Positions 21,935 through 30,410 of a DNA stretch of 64,000 bases are shown piece by piece. The DNA is from a virus: positions 1-64,000 of IMG/VR virus record IMGVR_UViG_3300017917_003612. One strand, 5' to 3'. A model generated the notes under the pieces. The model searched no databases, was not told the DNA's origin, and worked only from the letters and a program-made list of their open reading frames with translations. Position numbers and translations under genes: made by a program. The stretch's first letter is position 1. Each line of letters starts with the position of its first letter.

Positions 21935-22206
21935 TACTTGGGTATATTATAATCTCTATCGTATTGAGATGTTACGCTCCAGTGTGCTTCTGGTCCTGGA
22001 TATTTTATATTACTCTCTACTGGCAAGCCAAATCGTTTTAGAATATTTTTACGATCCGCTTGCGAACCACAGCATTGAGCACATTCCTGCACAATCAATT
22101 CGCACAGGCGCAGGATGGCTTCGTGGTCATACGTGTCCATTTGATCCCAACATCCTTGTGCGGTGATACCGGCTTCATACATCAAGTTGTCAAAATGTTC
22201 GTTCAT
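21934..22206 (-). CDS. Small protein of an ELIVREC...HFG-like family
   Basis: 90 residues from the ATG at 22206. Helical, with ELIVQECAQCC and an ILKRFGL end. The same pattern (helix ending IVxEC, then a short segment ending HFG or RFG) occurs in the genes at 22924 and 23788, so these are likely paralogs. Function unknown. Confidence 0.6.
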   Translation of the reverse strand: MNEHFDNLMYEAGITAQGCWDQMDTYDHEAILRLCELIVQECAQCCGSQADRKNILKRFGLPVESNIKYPGPEAHWSVTSQYDRDYNIPK

Positions 22207-22367
22207 AATTTTTTCTTTACACAAAAGGTTTGAATTTCAGGTTGCCGTTGTTGAACAAATTCGGCCTGCTTGAGGCAGGCTGCTTGACCTACAGTCTCCA
22301 AGTAGGGATCATATAGTATTCGATTGGGACCAAGCACTGTTATAACCACAAGGATCCAAATATCCAT
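22203..22367 (-). CDS. Small two-cysteine exported or membrane protein
   Basis: 54 residues. Hydrophobic N-terminus (WILVVITVLG), then ACLKQA...TFC. It has the same layout as the micro-proteins at 3938, 15761, 23579 and 46064. Start and stop overlap both neighbours (TAATG and ATGA), so it is translated as part of the operon. Confidence 0.58.
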   Translation of the reverse strand: MDIWILVVITVLGPNRILYDPYLETVGQAACLKQAEFVQQRQPEIQTFCVKKKL

Positions 22368-22927
22368 TAGTTTTTGTAATACAAATCAACGCGACGATTC
22401 TGCGCCCAGGCAGCTTCATTGGATCCTACTGCTCGAGGTTTTTCACTGCCATACGAATAAGCTTCTACTTGATTTTGTCTGGCGCCGTAAAATATCAACA
22501 ACATTCGTACTGCATTGGCTCTGCGTTGACCCAATGCCAGATTGTACTCGGCGCCACCTCGTTCGTCTGTGTGTCCTTCAACGAAAACCAATTGATCAGG
22601 ATTTTTTAAAAGAAATTCTGCATGCTGTTTGATTACGGGTACAAAATTATCTTTCACTGTGTATTCGTCGAGATCAAAATACACACTGCTATTTTCAAAC
22701 AAAGTATTTGGATCTACATTGTCTATTTTCTTGCGTGTTATTTGTGCGTCAGGATTGGCCACTTGGTCTACTATCACTGTTGCAGCATCAGTGGTGTTAG
22801 ACTTGGTTGTAGTTCTATTGCTTTTGTTTTCAACTGGTGGCTGATCTTTTGAGTTGGCAGTATCTTGCAAACTGGTCATAGAACAGGCCGCAAGAGATAA
22901 AACTATGGTATATGGCAAAATTTTCAT
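22367..22927 (-). CDS. pal: Pal-like OmpA-family lipoprotein
   Basis: 186 residues. Signal peptide with lipobox LSLAAC (Cys15), a Thr/Asn-rich linker, then an OmpA C-terminal peptidoglycan-binding domain: VYFDLDEYTVK, GHTDERGGAEYNLALGQRRA and NRRVDL. This is the architecture of Pal, the outer-membrane lipoprotein of the Tol-Pal system. A phage copy could alter host envelope constriction, stabilise the envelope or protect against other phages. Lies within a run of tiny early genes. Confidence 0.88.
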   Translation of the reverse strand: MKILPYTIVLSLAACSMTSLQDTANSKDQPPVENKSNRTTTKSNTTDAATVIVDQVANPDAQITRKKIDNVDPNTLFENSSVYFDLDEYTVKDNFVPVIKQHAEFLLKNPDQLVFVEGHTDERGGAEYNLALGQRRANAVRMLLIFYGARQNQVEAYSYGSEKPRAVGSNEAAWAQNRRVDLYYKN

Positions 22928-23184
22928 TCTTCAACTCCAAAATGTTCTTTGATATTATCAATACACTCATCGGCACCAACAATATCAACTTGATCGCAAA
23001 GTCGGATACATTCCCGAACAATCAACTCGGCGAATTTACGACCAGTTCCGCGCCAGATATCGCTATGATACACATTAAAATTAGCCTCAGCGGCCAATTG
23101 TTCAAAAGGGTCAGTGGGGTCTTTGACCAGCACACTCCGATATGCTTGATCAAATTCTGGAAAGTCGCTAGTGGGTTTTGTCAC
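22924..23184 (-). CDS. Small protein of an ELIVREC...HFG-like family
   Basis: 86 residues, with KFAELIVRECIRLC and IKEHFGVEE at the C-terminus, a likely paralog of the genes at 21934 and 23788. It overlaps pal by 4 bases. Function unknown. Confidence 0.6.
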   Translation of the reverse strand: MTKPTSDFPEFDQAYRSVLVKDPTDPFEQLAAEANFNVYHSDIWRGTGRKFAELIVRECIRLCDQVDIVGADECIDNIKEHFGVEE

Positions 23185-23366
23185 TGTGAGCTATATCCTA
23201 CCAAGGCAATTGAAAAGTAAAGACCAAAGAGAAAACATAGTACCGCGACACCATACAACCGAACAGGATTAGGTCTATGTTCCGCACGATTGGTCAGTAT
23301 AGCACTAGTCAGCATGCCACTCATAAAGAAATGAAATGATACAAATATAATATAAAAGGCAGTCAT
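23181..23366 (-). CDS. Small membrane protein
   Basis: 61 residues with two hydrophobic helices (about 3-24 and 36-58) joined by a basic loop. Overlaps genes on both sides. Function unknown. Confidence 0.55.
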   Translation of the reverse strand: MTAFYIIFVSFHFFMSGMLTSAILTNRAEHRPNPVRLYGVAVLCFLFGLYFSIALVGYSSQ

Positions 23367-23569
23367 TATCTTGAAAGAATCCTAGCAAGTTCACCGTGGA
23401 GTTCTGCTACTTCATCGTTGGGTACATAAAAGTCTGTGAGTGGATCCCAATACGAGCCTTCACGTGCATCGTAGTATAGCACACGACCTGTGGCAAAGTA
23501 AAATGGTCCTTCAAGGCCTTTACGTGGTTGCCAACGATTATTGCGTTCTCCAATTATAGCATAAGCCAT
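23366..23569 (-). CDS. Small hypothetical protein
   Basis: 67 residues. Beta-rich pattern (YAIIGERNNRW, FYFATGRVLYYDAREGSYW), then a short helix. The start is preceded by GGAGGGTATT. No family recognised. Confidence 0.55.
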   Translation of the reverse strand: MAYAIIGERNNRWQPRKGLEGPFYFATGRVLYYDAREGSYWDPLTDFYVPNDEVAELHGELARILSR

Positions 23570-23578
23570 AATACCCTC

Positions 23579-23791
23579 CTAAGGTTTTTCTGTGGGAATC
23601 ATTTTCATAAAACTCTGCATCATGTTCTGTGCCCGTACCATACTTTCTTCTTGCGATTCTTGTCTGACGCATCCGGCTTTGATTTCTTGCCGCTGAAATT
23701 CTCTAGCGGCAGATTGACAGTCAGATAGATTGTTATAAGAACCAAAATTTTGGGCTCCTGTAGCCGTGATGAGCAATAGTGTATAAATCAT
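23579..23791 (-). CDS. Small two-cysteine exported or membrane protein
   Basis: 70 residues. Hydrophobic start (IYTLLLITATG), then SDCQSAA...KAGCVRQ and a Met-rich tail. It belongs to the same micro-family as 3938, 15761, 22203 and 46064. Overlaps the preceding gene by four bases. Confidence 0.6.
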   Translation of the reverse strand: MIYTLLLITATGAQNFGSYNNLSDCQSAAREFQRQEIKAGCVRQESQEESMVRAQNMMQSFMKMIPTEKP

Positions 23792-24021
23792 GATTCAAAT
23801 CCAAAGTGTTGTTCAATTGCTAACTTGTGTACATGAGCGGGTTTGGCGTAAAAGAAACCCGCTGGTATTCTTTCTTGTTCATGTAATACTGTAACACATT
23901 CTGCGATTATCAGTCTACCTAAAATCGCATTGTACTGTTCAATCCAGGCATCTACACCCAAGCCCGCAGGCACTTGGGTCTTGGCCTGCGCGGCCAACTT
24001 TTGAATAAGGTCAGACATCAA
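23788..24021 (-). CDS. Small protein of an ELIVREC...HFG-like family
   Basis: 77 residues. LGRLIIAECVTVL and a C-terminal IEQHFGF match the genes at 21934 and 22924. N-terminal helix with VPAGLGVDAW. Overlaps both neighbours by four bases. Confidence 0.58.
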   Translation of the reverse strand: MMSDLIQKLAAQAKTQVPAGLGVDAWIEQYNAILGRLIIAECVTVLHEQERIPAGFFYAKPAHVHKLAIEQHFGFES

Positions 24022-24359
24022 TCCAACCTTGATCCAGCATAAGCTTCAAATCCATGCTTACGGAACACATCCGCAGCAGCCCTGGCACCAGTTTCCAGTG
24101 TATCAATATTCTGTACCGGATACCCTGCCGGGTTCCAAAGTTGGAATGTGCGGGTGTAGTCTTGACGCACACCTGCAGCTTTTAACATACGGCCCAGGCG
24201 ACTATTGCCTTTGACCTTGTAAATATTGGTCCATGCAAAGCCACACGCATATTGATCCACGCCGCCCAGCTTGACACGGAAGAATTCATCCGCAGCCGCA
24301 TAGGCAGCATCACGGGCTTCACGCACAATAGCGTCAATTTGATCTTGGGTAAAGTCCAT
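24018..24359 (-). CDS. Hypothetical early protein
   Basis: 113 residues. N-terminal helix (IVREARDAAYAAADEFFR), a basic middle (VKGNSRLGRMLKAAGV) and a C-terminal helix (AAADVFRKHGF). No family recognised. Part of the run transcribed from 25051. Confidence 0.6.
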   Translation of the reverse strand: MDFTQDQIDAIVREARDAAYAAADEFFRVKLGGVDQYACGFAWTNIYKVKGNSRLGRMLKAAGVRQDYTRTFQLWNPAGYPVQNIDTLETGARAAADVFRKHGFEAYAGSRLD

Positions 24360-24577
24360 TATATCGCTCCTGCTGCTTCTGCAGCCAATTTTTTAATTGC
24401 ACGACCTGCAGCCTCACGACTGTTAGTAAATGCGTAATCATCGCTTAGACTGTTGAAGCCGTGATATAGTTCCCATTCGCCGTTCACTAGCCATTCAACC
24501 TTGACATCGTAGGCGGTATCAAACGGTGAGCCATCGTGTACAATACGTACCCGACCAAAATCATGTGCTACTCTCAT
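24359..24577 (-). CDS. Small hypothetical protein
   Basis: 72 residues. N-terminal strands (RVRIVHDGSPFD...VEWLVNGEW) followed by a helix rich in Ala. Overlaps the downstream ATG region. No family recognised. Confidence 0.55.
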   Translation of the reverse strand: MRVAHDFGRVRIVHDGSPFDTAYDVKVEWLVNGEWELYHGFNSLSDDYAFTNSREAAGRAIKKLAAEAAGAI

Positions 24578-24720
24578 GCTGCCTCCTTGAGTGCTTGGCG
24601 AACATCACGATAACCTACCTGCATTTCGCAGGCGATATAATCTACAGTCTCCGGCGAACGGCCTTTTGGATCACCCAAAAGTTCGGCCAATGCTTTCACC
24701 TGTTCGTTAAAGTTTTTCAT
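24574..24720 (-). CDS. Small hypothetical protein
   Basis: 48 residues from the ATG at 24720 (GGAG upstream); a longer reading runs into the preceding gene. Helical, with ALAELLGDPKGRSPETVDYI, possibly HTH-like. Function unknown. Confidence 0.5.
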   Translation of the reverse strand: MKNFNEQVKALAELLGDPKGRSPETVDYIACEMQVGYRDVRQALKEAA

Positions 24721-24721
24721 A

Positions 24722-25018
24722 TTAGGCGCTCCAAAAAGTTTCGCTTGAAGGTGAGCAGAAGTATGGAGTGTCATATCGCTCTTGAAACTCTTTACCAGTC
24801 ACCAAATTCTTGCGAGTTGTATAAGTTTCGTACACATGGGCAACGAAGCCTTCAGTACGGAAGCTTTCGGCTACATTCCAAACGGTACTGTAATTACAAT
24901 TCAAATCAACAACCTTGACAAAACGCAGGCCTTTCTTGTTGCGACCAAAACGCTCGTCTTTGCGTATACGCTTGTCGGCCTTGTAAACTTCAACGGTGTA
25001 TGCGGTAGTTTTGCTCAT
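24722..25018 (-). CDS. Hypothetical early protein
   Basis: 98 residues. Beta-rich N-terminus (AYTVEVYKADKRIRK), a central VVDLNCNYSTVWNVAESF, then YETYTTRKN. AAGGAG precedes the start. First gene of the operon behind the promoter at 25051. Confidence 0.58.
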   Translation of the reverse strand: MSKTTAYTVEVYKADKRIRKDERFGRNKKGLRFVKVVDLNCNYSTVWNVAESFRTEGFVAHVYETYTTRKNLVTGKEFQERYDTPYFCSPSSETFWSA

Positions 25019-25050
25019 TTGTTACGCTCCTTATTAGTTACTGTACACAT

Positions 25051-25079
25051 AGTATAGCAAAATGGGCTATTATGGTCTA
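25051..25079 (-). promoter_or_regulatory. Sigma70-type promoter, shared cassette
   Basis: Minus strand TAGACC (25074-25079), 17 bp ending CCCATTTTGC, TATACT (25051-25056). The leader TACAGTAACTAATAAGGAG is shared with 21054. Confidence 0.82.
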
Positions 25080-25096
25080 CCAAAATAAAATGTTGC

Positions 25097-25381
25097 TTAT
25101 TCAGCAATACTTAGCATACTAGCAGGCACGTTCCAGGTAGTTAAACCTTGGCGTACCTTGATGTTTTTAATTGCAATTTTAACAACATTGCCCTGGTGTG
25201 TACACCCAGTCTTGGGATGTGTAAATTTAACAACATCGCCCAGCCTGAGCGATTGTTTAGTTTCTTTTACAATTTGCCCACGACGATACTTGATTGCACT
25301 GGCAATTGACGCCAGTTGCTCATTTGTAAACGAACCAAACATAATTGCTGAATTTACATCCTGGATAGAAAGTTGCGACAT
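25097..25381 (-). CDS. Conserved-looking phage early protein
   Basis: 94 residues. The opening MSQLSIQDVNSAIMFGSFTNEQL, a basic KETKQSLRLGDVVKF and a C-terminal beta-barrel-like segment (GNVVKIAIKNIKVRQG) recall a protein type common in T4-like phages. Function unknown. Confidence 0.65.
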   Translation of the reverse strand: MSQLSIQDVNSAIMFGSFTNEQLASIASAIKYRRGQIVKETKQSLRLGDVVKFTHPKTGCTHQGNVVKIAIKNIKVRQGLTTWNVPASMLSIAE

Positions 25382-25411
25382 TGCTAACTCCTAATTAGTT
25401 ACAGTAGCTAG

Positions 25412-25440
25412 AGTATAGCAAAATGGCTAAATTAGGTCAA
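25412..25440 (-). promoter_or_regulatory. Sigma70-type promoter, shared cassette
   Basis: Minus strand TTGACC (25435-25440), 17 bp ending CCATTTTGC, TATACT (25412-25417), with the leader TACTGTAACTAATTAGGAG. Confidence 0.82.
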
Positions 25441-25447
25441 TGGTTGC

Positions 25448-26944
25448 TTAAATGTTAAGTTTTTTAAGTTTGTATGTTGAAATTATTTTTCGTCTAAATT
25501 GTTCAACTTTGTTACGCTCACCTTGGGTGTAAGGTGTTGCAAAACCTTTATCTAATGTTCGTCCTTCATATATATAATCATCTAATGTAAGATTGCCTGG
25601 ATTGTTGCAAGGAAACTTTTTTGGAATAAACTCGTTGACCAATCTATCTACCTGTTCATAATTAAGAAAATCATTCTCCCAATTTACCAAAGTTGGTTTG
25701 TATAATTTGTTAGAACGTCTGTAACCATATTTTGTATAATCTCTACCAAAATCAGACATGGAATTGTCTAATCCGTGTGAAATGTCGTTTTGATCAGGAA
25801 TGCTCAGAGAAAACCAAACATGGTGTTGATCACTCCAATTTTGCTTTAACCATGTCAGACTTTGATTGATAGTTTGCAAAGTTTCATAAGGTAGCCCTGC
25901 AATCATTGAAATAGTTCCTCTGTATCTGCGGTTGTTTGTTTTGAGAAAATATTCTTTTATTTCAATCAAACCTTCTTTTAATTTTTGGCTGTCTATGCCT
26001 TTGCCTATAGTTTTTGCACTTTGGTGATTAAAACTTTCAATGCCATAATAGTGCCCTCCAAAATTCATTCTAGCTAGATGAATTCTATCTTCGGGACGAT
26101 TTAATAATAAATCGGCTCGTATAAAACCGGAAAAAAAAGGTTGAAAAGACAATTGTTCAACAACATCACCATACTTTGCTATTTTTTCAAAACTATCATT
26201 AAAAGTTTCATCCACTACATAGTAGTTTTGTATACCAAATTTGTCATAGTTGTAATTTATGCTTCGTTTAAAGTCTTCTACGTCTTGTGTGTAATCTCCT
26301 TGTACGCCCAAAACTGGATAATAACAAAATTTACATTTAAAAATACAACCTCTACTTAGCTCAATGTGTCCCCATTCCTCAGGTAAAATAAAATCCCTAT
26401 CTTCAAAATCAATTGACATTTTGGGCTGAGGAAATGATTTGTCTGTTACATTGGCCGAAATAACCTTTTTACCAATATGTTTTAAATCAAACTGTAATTT
26501 GTGTTTTGACCCATTGCCTGTGACAAACTTTAACAAGTGAACAATAGCCGACTCGCCGTACCCGGTAATATGATAATCTATATTTTTTGAATTTACATTG
26601 GGATAAGTTCCTCCTCCCCAAATAGTAACAACGTTTGGCCACTTGGATTTGAACCAATTTAAAAAGTGATCTATATTCAAAGGCCATGATTGAAATATAC
26701 AACTGAATGCAATAAATTTAGTTTTATTACTAACTCGTTGTAGACTTATTTCTTTTAGTTCTTCGTAAGTAAATTCTGCCGCAAAATCAACTACTTCAAC
26801 ATCCCAATCCAATGATCGTAAATGATTGGCAATACGATGACCGCCGGCTCGTCGTCGGTGGTATTTGTTGTCTTGATCCGGTGTGCTAGGATAAGAATTG
26901 TGTTGATAGACCTGGAATATAATTCCATGGAAAGAGTTTGACAT
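25448..26944 (-). CDS. B12-binding-type radical SAM protein
   Basis: 498 residues. The N-terminal half has the Rossmann-like layout of a cobalamin-binding domain (RRAGGHRIANHLRS, VVDFAAE, TIWGGGTYPN, GYGESA). The radical SAM motif RGCIFKCKFC places cysteines at 200, 204 and 207. A paralog lies at 55708. Cobalamin itself need not be bound: no DxHxxG is seen. The reaction is unknown. No ribosome-binding site; an A-rich leader precedes the start. Confidence 0.82.
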   Translation of the reverse strand: MSNSFHGIIFQVYQHNSYPSTPDQDNKYHRRRAGGHRIANHLRSLDWDVEVVDFAAEFTYEELKEISLQRVSNKTKFIAFSCIFQSWPLNIDHFLNWFKSKWPNVVTIWGGGTYPNVNSKNIDYHITGYGESAIVHLLKFVTGNGSKHKLQFDLKHIGKKVISANVTDKSFPQPKMSIDFEDRDFILPEEWGHIELSRGCIFKCKFCYYPVLGVQGDYTQDVEDFKRSINYNYDKFGIQNYYVVDETFNDSFEKIAKYGDVVEQLSFQPFFSGFIRADLLLNRPEDRIHLARMNFGGHYYGIESFNHQSAKTIGKGIDSQKLKEGLIEIKEYFLKTNNRRYRGTISMIAGLPYETLQTINQSLTWLKQNWSDQHHVWFSLSIPDQNDISHGLDNSMSDFGRDYTKYGYRRSNKLYKPTLVNWENDFLNYEQVDRLVNEFIPKKFPCNNPGNLTLDDYIYEGRTLDKGFATPYTQGERNKVEQFRRKIISTYKLKKLNI

Positions 26945-26956
26945 TTTTTTTAGATT

Positions 26957-27322
26957 TTATACTGCAATTTTGCGCTGAGATCCGCGTCGCATCTCACCGC
27001 GCATGATTGTTGTTGCTACCAATATACCTTCACTTTTTATAAAAGGCACAGTTACATCGGTTTCAAGATCAACCACTTGAATACTACTACCATCGGCCAA
27101 GTCTAGTAGAACATTTTTCTTTTTTAAAAGCAGCTTGGAGAAAAAATTTGCAACTTCTTGTAAACTTATAATTGGCGTATTTCTAGGATTAGAAATTTGA
27201 TCAACAAAATGTGTAGTAATTTTTAAAGGTATACCTTCGGGCCGAAATCTACTGTTTAACGCATCACTATAATGACGAGCCAATTGAGTATTGTTTTCCA
27301 CAATAAAATTACCGGCTCGCAT
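26957..27322 (-). CDS. Small protein with capsid-targeting-like N-terminus
   Basis: 121 residues. It starts MRAGNFIVE-NN, close to the T4 capsid-targeting sequence, with a possible prohead protease cut after Glu9 (I-V-E). The rest has RNTPIISLQEVANFF and alternating strands, no family recognised. It directly follows the tail fibre gene; both are in the block of likely head or tail genes. Confidence 0.65.
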   Translation of the reverse strand: MRAGNFIVENNTQLARHYSDALNSRFRPEGIPLKITTHFVDQISNPRNTPIISLQEVANFFSKLLLKKKNVLLDLADGSSIQVVDLETDVTVPFIKSEGILVATTIMRGEMRRGSQRKIAV

Positions 27323-27325
27323 TTC

Positions 27326-29320
27326 TTATGTTTTAATAATAAAGTAAACTGATAGATACGGAGGCATGTTGGCATCAGTTCCTGAAGAACCGGTTGTACT
27401 AATACCTACGCTAATACCGGTGGTCGCGGTTGATGTAGCCAGTCCGGATGTTCCTGTGCTTCTTGCGCCACTAAAATCAGCACCAGCAAATGTAGTTCCA
27501 GTTTGGTGACTGTGCCCTGGATCTGTTACAGTTGCAGTGTGCGTGTGACTGACCACAACAGCATCTTTGCTACCACCAGTAGCACCTAATGCATATAATC
27601 CGCCAGCGCCTACTGGTAATCTGTTGGTATAATTAGGCAAATTAAATGTACTTGTGTTATCACCGACACCAAATGTAGTTCCAATTACGGCAAATAACGC
27701 AGCGTATGTGGTACGACTGACTGCGGTTCCATTACATAACAAATAACCTGTTGGCGCACTTAAAGTTGGCCACATCATCAAACTGCCAGTTGGTATACTA
27801 TTGTTTTGAACAAATGCAGTGGTTGCCACTGCTGTATTAGAAGTTCCTGCTGGTAAAGTTGGTGTAACAATAGTGCCACCCACATGCAAATTACCACCAA
27901 CACCTGCACCGCCTGCAATTGTCAATGCACCTGTTGTTGTAGAAGTGGCAGAGGTTGCAGCAGCAATTGAACTGTTGCCACCCAGTAACAAGTTGGCGGC
28001 TATTATTGCGTTTCCAACAATGCTAGCATTACCACCAATGTCCGCAGAGGTTCCTACACTTAAACTACCAGACAATGACGAAGATGCGGCATGAATTGTT
28101 CTAAATCGCATTCCGGTGCTACCAATATTTGAACTAATATTGGCAGTAGGAATAATGTCTGCACCAAGATAAATTTGTGCAATGTTGCTGTTGGTAGCAA
28201 AAATGTTTGCTGCTGTAACATTGCCTACCAAAAGATTTTCCGAAAATATATTGCTCCAACGATTAGAAGTATTGCCTAATGTATAGCTTACATTGGCAAT
28301 AGGAGTTATATTGCCTGAAAAATTAGCTACACCGGTTACTGATCCAGACAATATGTCCACATAATTTTTAGTAGCCAGAGCAAGTGCAGGAGATGATGCA
28401 ATTGGATTTGCATATGCTTCTGGTAACCCAGTTTGAAAATTTCCCCTCAAGAACGGAGTTTGTACACCGCCTGTTCGTAGACTCAAAACAAAATCACGGT
28501 TGTTGGTTTGATTTCGTAGCGTAACAACACCGCTGCTAACTGAACCCACAAAATCACTGGCTGCACCAAATGTCAATCCTGAATCATTTGTCAAAGACAA
28601 GGAACCATTTAAAGTGCCCGAAACGTCATTGCGTAGGAAATTTGATCCGGCTATAGCTACGCCACTGACATATAAACTATTGGATACTTCTGAGTTTCCC
28701 CAAAAAGCCTGCCCTAAGGTACTGTTAAGATTTAGGCCTTTTCTAATGGTTGCAAAACCCGGAACGTCCGACACAAACGGACTATCTTTGCTCCATATGC
28801 CTACCAAAATATCATCTATAAAAAATTTAATAACAACAAATGTTGTACTAGGTGGAGCATCTGTTACTGTGTCTGGAATAGCGCCCGAATTACCGGTGGC
28901 TGTTCTGCTTAAAGGCCCAATCAATCTCCATGTAGTGCCAGTATAAATTTTTAATTGACCGTTTACTGTATCATACCACTGTTCGCCTGTGTAAGCGTTT
29001 GTAGGCGTACTAGCACTGAGAGTCATACCTGCTACAGTTTTCCAAATAGCATTGGCCGTGCCCTTAGTAGACGCGATGTTTACATTCAACAGTTTTGTAG
29101 TGCTGTTAAACCATAATTGACCAGGCAGCGGAGCAGTAGGCGCAGTAGCAAGGGCGAAATTTTCCATCAATCTGACCACATTTTGATTGATGAATAATCC
29201 GTAACCTTTATAGTTCTTGCCAACCAATGTCAGACTCGAGTTTGCACTGTCAGTGGTGTTATCTAGTAATCCACCGGTGATTAGCTCTGTTCCGTTGCTT
29301 AATGTAATATTATATGCCAT
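27326..29320 (-). CDS. Tail fibre protein with collar domain
   Basis: 664 residues. N-terminal part has a strand-rich fibre-like region with FIDDILVGIWSKDSPF and repeated Asn/Ala/Ile segments (ANISSNIGSTGMRFRTIHA, IGNASIVGN). The C-terminus is a phage tail collar domain: SLMMWPTLSAPTGYLLCNGTA, NLPNYTNRLPVG. It is a receptor-binding or fibre subunit. A CATAAATA late element lies 20 bases upstream of GTGAGAAT and the ATG. Confidence 0.9.
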   Translation of the reverse strand: MAYNITLSNGTELITGGLLDNTTDSANSSLTLVGKNYKGYGLFINQNVVRLMENFALATAPTAPLPGQLWFNSTTKLLNVNIASTKGTANAIWKTVAGMTLSASTPTNAYTGEQWYDTVNGQLKIYTGTTWRLIGPLSRTATGNSGAIPDTVTDAPPSTTFVVIKFFIDDILVGIWSKDSPFVSDVPGFATIRKGLNLNSTLGQAFWGNSEVSNSLYVSGVAIAGSNFLRNDVSGTLNGSLSLTNDSGLTFGAASDFVGSVSSGVVTLRNQTNNRDFVLSLRTGGVQTPFLRGNFQTGLPEAYANPIASSPALALATKNYVDILSGSVTGVANFSGNITPIANVSYTLGNTSNRWSNIFSENLLVGNVTAANIFATNSNIAQIYLGADIIPTANISSNIGSTGMRFRTIHAASSSLSGSLSVGTSADIGGNASIVGNAIIAANLLLGGNSSIAAATSATSTTTGALTIAGGAGVGGNLHVGGTIVTPTLPAGTSNTAVATTAFVQNNSIPTGSLMMWPTLSAPTGYLLCNGTAVSRTTYAALFAVIGTTFGVGDNTSTFNLPNYTNRLPVGAGGLYALGATGGSKDAVVVSHTHTATVTDPGHSHQTGTTFAGADFSGARSTGTSGLATSTATTGISVGISTTGSSGTDANMPPYLSVYFIIKT

Positions 29321-29339
29321 TTTTTATTCTCACTACCCT

Positions 29340-29347
29340 TATTTATG
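29340..29347 (-). promoter_or_regulatory. T4-type late promoter element for the fibre gene
   Basis: Minus strand CATAAATA, one base off the late consensus, about 20 bases before the fibre ATG. This spacing suits transcription of the full leader and ribosome-binding site. Confidence 0.55.
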
Positions 29348-29371
29348 CTGTTTTTACGGGTCTTGGCTATG

Positions 29372-30388
29372 TTATTTTTTGCGCCCACTTTTCATATTTG
29401 CACACCAGTGGTACATCTTACCTTTTTCGCCACCTGACCGTTTGGCTCGGGCTCTCAAACTGCTCACGCTACCTGCACAACTGGCACCAGCACGTTTTAC
29501 ACGACCCGGACGACTCTTTCCTTTTACTCGACCGTCAGCAAAATTTTCTGTTACAGGTTGATCTAAAAATTGTTGTACTGCTTGTAGATGATCACTGCCG
29601 GCCACATACACACCCTGCTTTCTTGTGGCTAAAAACTTGTCGCGTAGATCATTTACAGACTTTGCTACACGGCCTGCACGATATGGATATTCTTCCCAGT
29701 TGTTGGGAAACATTAATTGCTCGCCCAATGTAAAAAACTTTTTAACATTACGTTCTGTAGCAGGCGCTTGACTCATAGCAACAAAATCATATGGACCTTC
29801 ACTGACAGATTGTAAAAACTTCGCCAAAGTTTCAGCATCGAACTGTCGGTCTGGGAAATAGTTGGTGCTAGGCTGTGTGCTTAAAATTCTATCAAAAATT
29901 GTAGAATCAGGGTCAGACCCAATCTTGCCTTCCACGGTGTCGTTTTCTTTTATATTGCTAAACAACACATACAGAAACGGGGCAGGATATCCTTTGATAG
30001 CAGGTGATAGCAAATCATCGTCCCAACTACCTTCATAATCGTCGATAATACCTTTGGTAAGTTTTTGGTCCATACCGTTGCCTTCGTACCAGGCACCGTG
30101 ACGTTCGGCAATGGCTCGTACTCGTTCAGCGTCCGAGTCTGACAGTTGTAACCGCTTGCCGTGTTGTTGACCCACAATTGCCACATCGTTGCCTATGTAG
30201 ATCACATCACTGTGTTTGGCTTCTGTAACACTTTCACCCCCGCCACCATCGCCACCGCTGCTGTCGCCAGACTCGCCACCGTAGGCACCGCTGCCATAAT
30301 AACCGTAGCCAGGATACCAGTAACCGCCAAAATATCTATTTTTGCGTTTTTTCTTTTTGCGTTCGGTTACAAACTCTGCGGCTCTCAT
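29372..30388 (-). CDS. Putative packaged head protein with three cleavage sites
   Basis: 338 residues. It begins MRAAEFVTE-RKKKK, a capsid-targeting-like start. Two further V-T-E sites occur at Glu56 (after a Gly/Tyr-rich linker) and Glu281. The last 57 residues form a basic domain (GKSRPGRVKRAGASC, SLRARAKR, KMYHWCANMKSGRK) of a type I associate with phage virion proteins. Cutting at the three sites would free a central domain and a basic, DNA-binding-like tail. Confidence 0.7.
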   Translation of the reverse strand: MRAAEFVTERKKKKRKNRYFGGYWYPGYGYYGSGAYGGESGDSSGGDGGGGESVTEAKHSDVIYIGNDVAIVGQQHGKRLQLSDSDAERVRAIAERHGAWYEGNGMDQKLTKGIIDDYEGSWDDDLLSPAIKGYPAPFLYVLFSNIKENDTVEGKIGSDPDSTIFDRILSTQPSTNYFPDRQFDAETLAKFLQSVSEGPYDFVAMSQAPATERNVKKFFTLGEQLMFPNNWEEYPYRAGRVAKSVNDLRDKFLATRKQGVYVAGSDHLQAVQQFLDQPVTENFADGRVKGKSRPGRVKRAGASCAGSVSSLRARAKRSGGEKGKMYHWCANMKSGRKK

Positions 30389-30410
30389 TACATTCTCACT
30401 TGCATATAAA

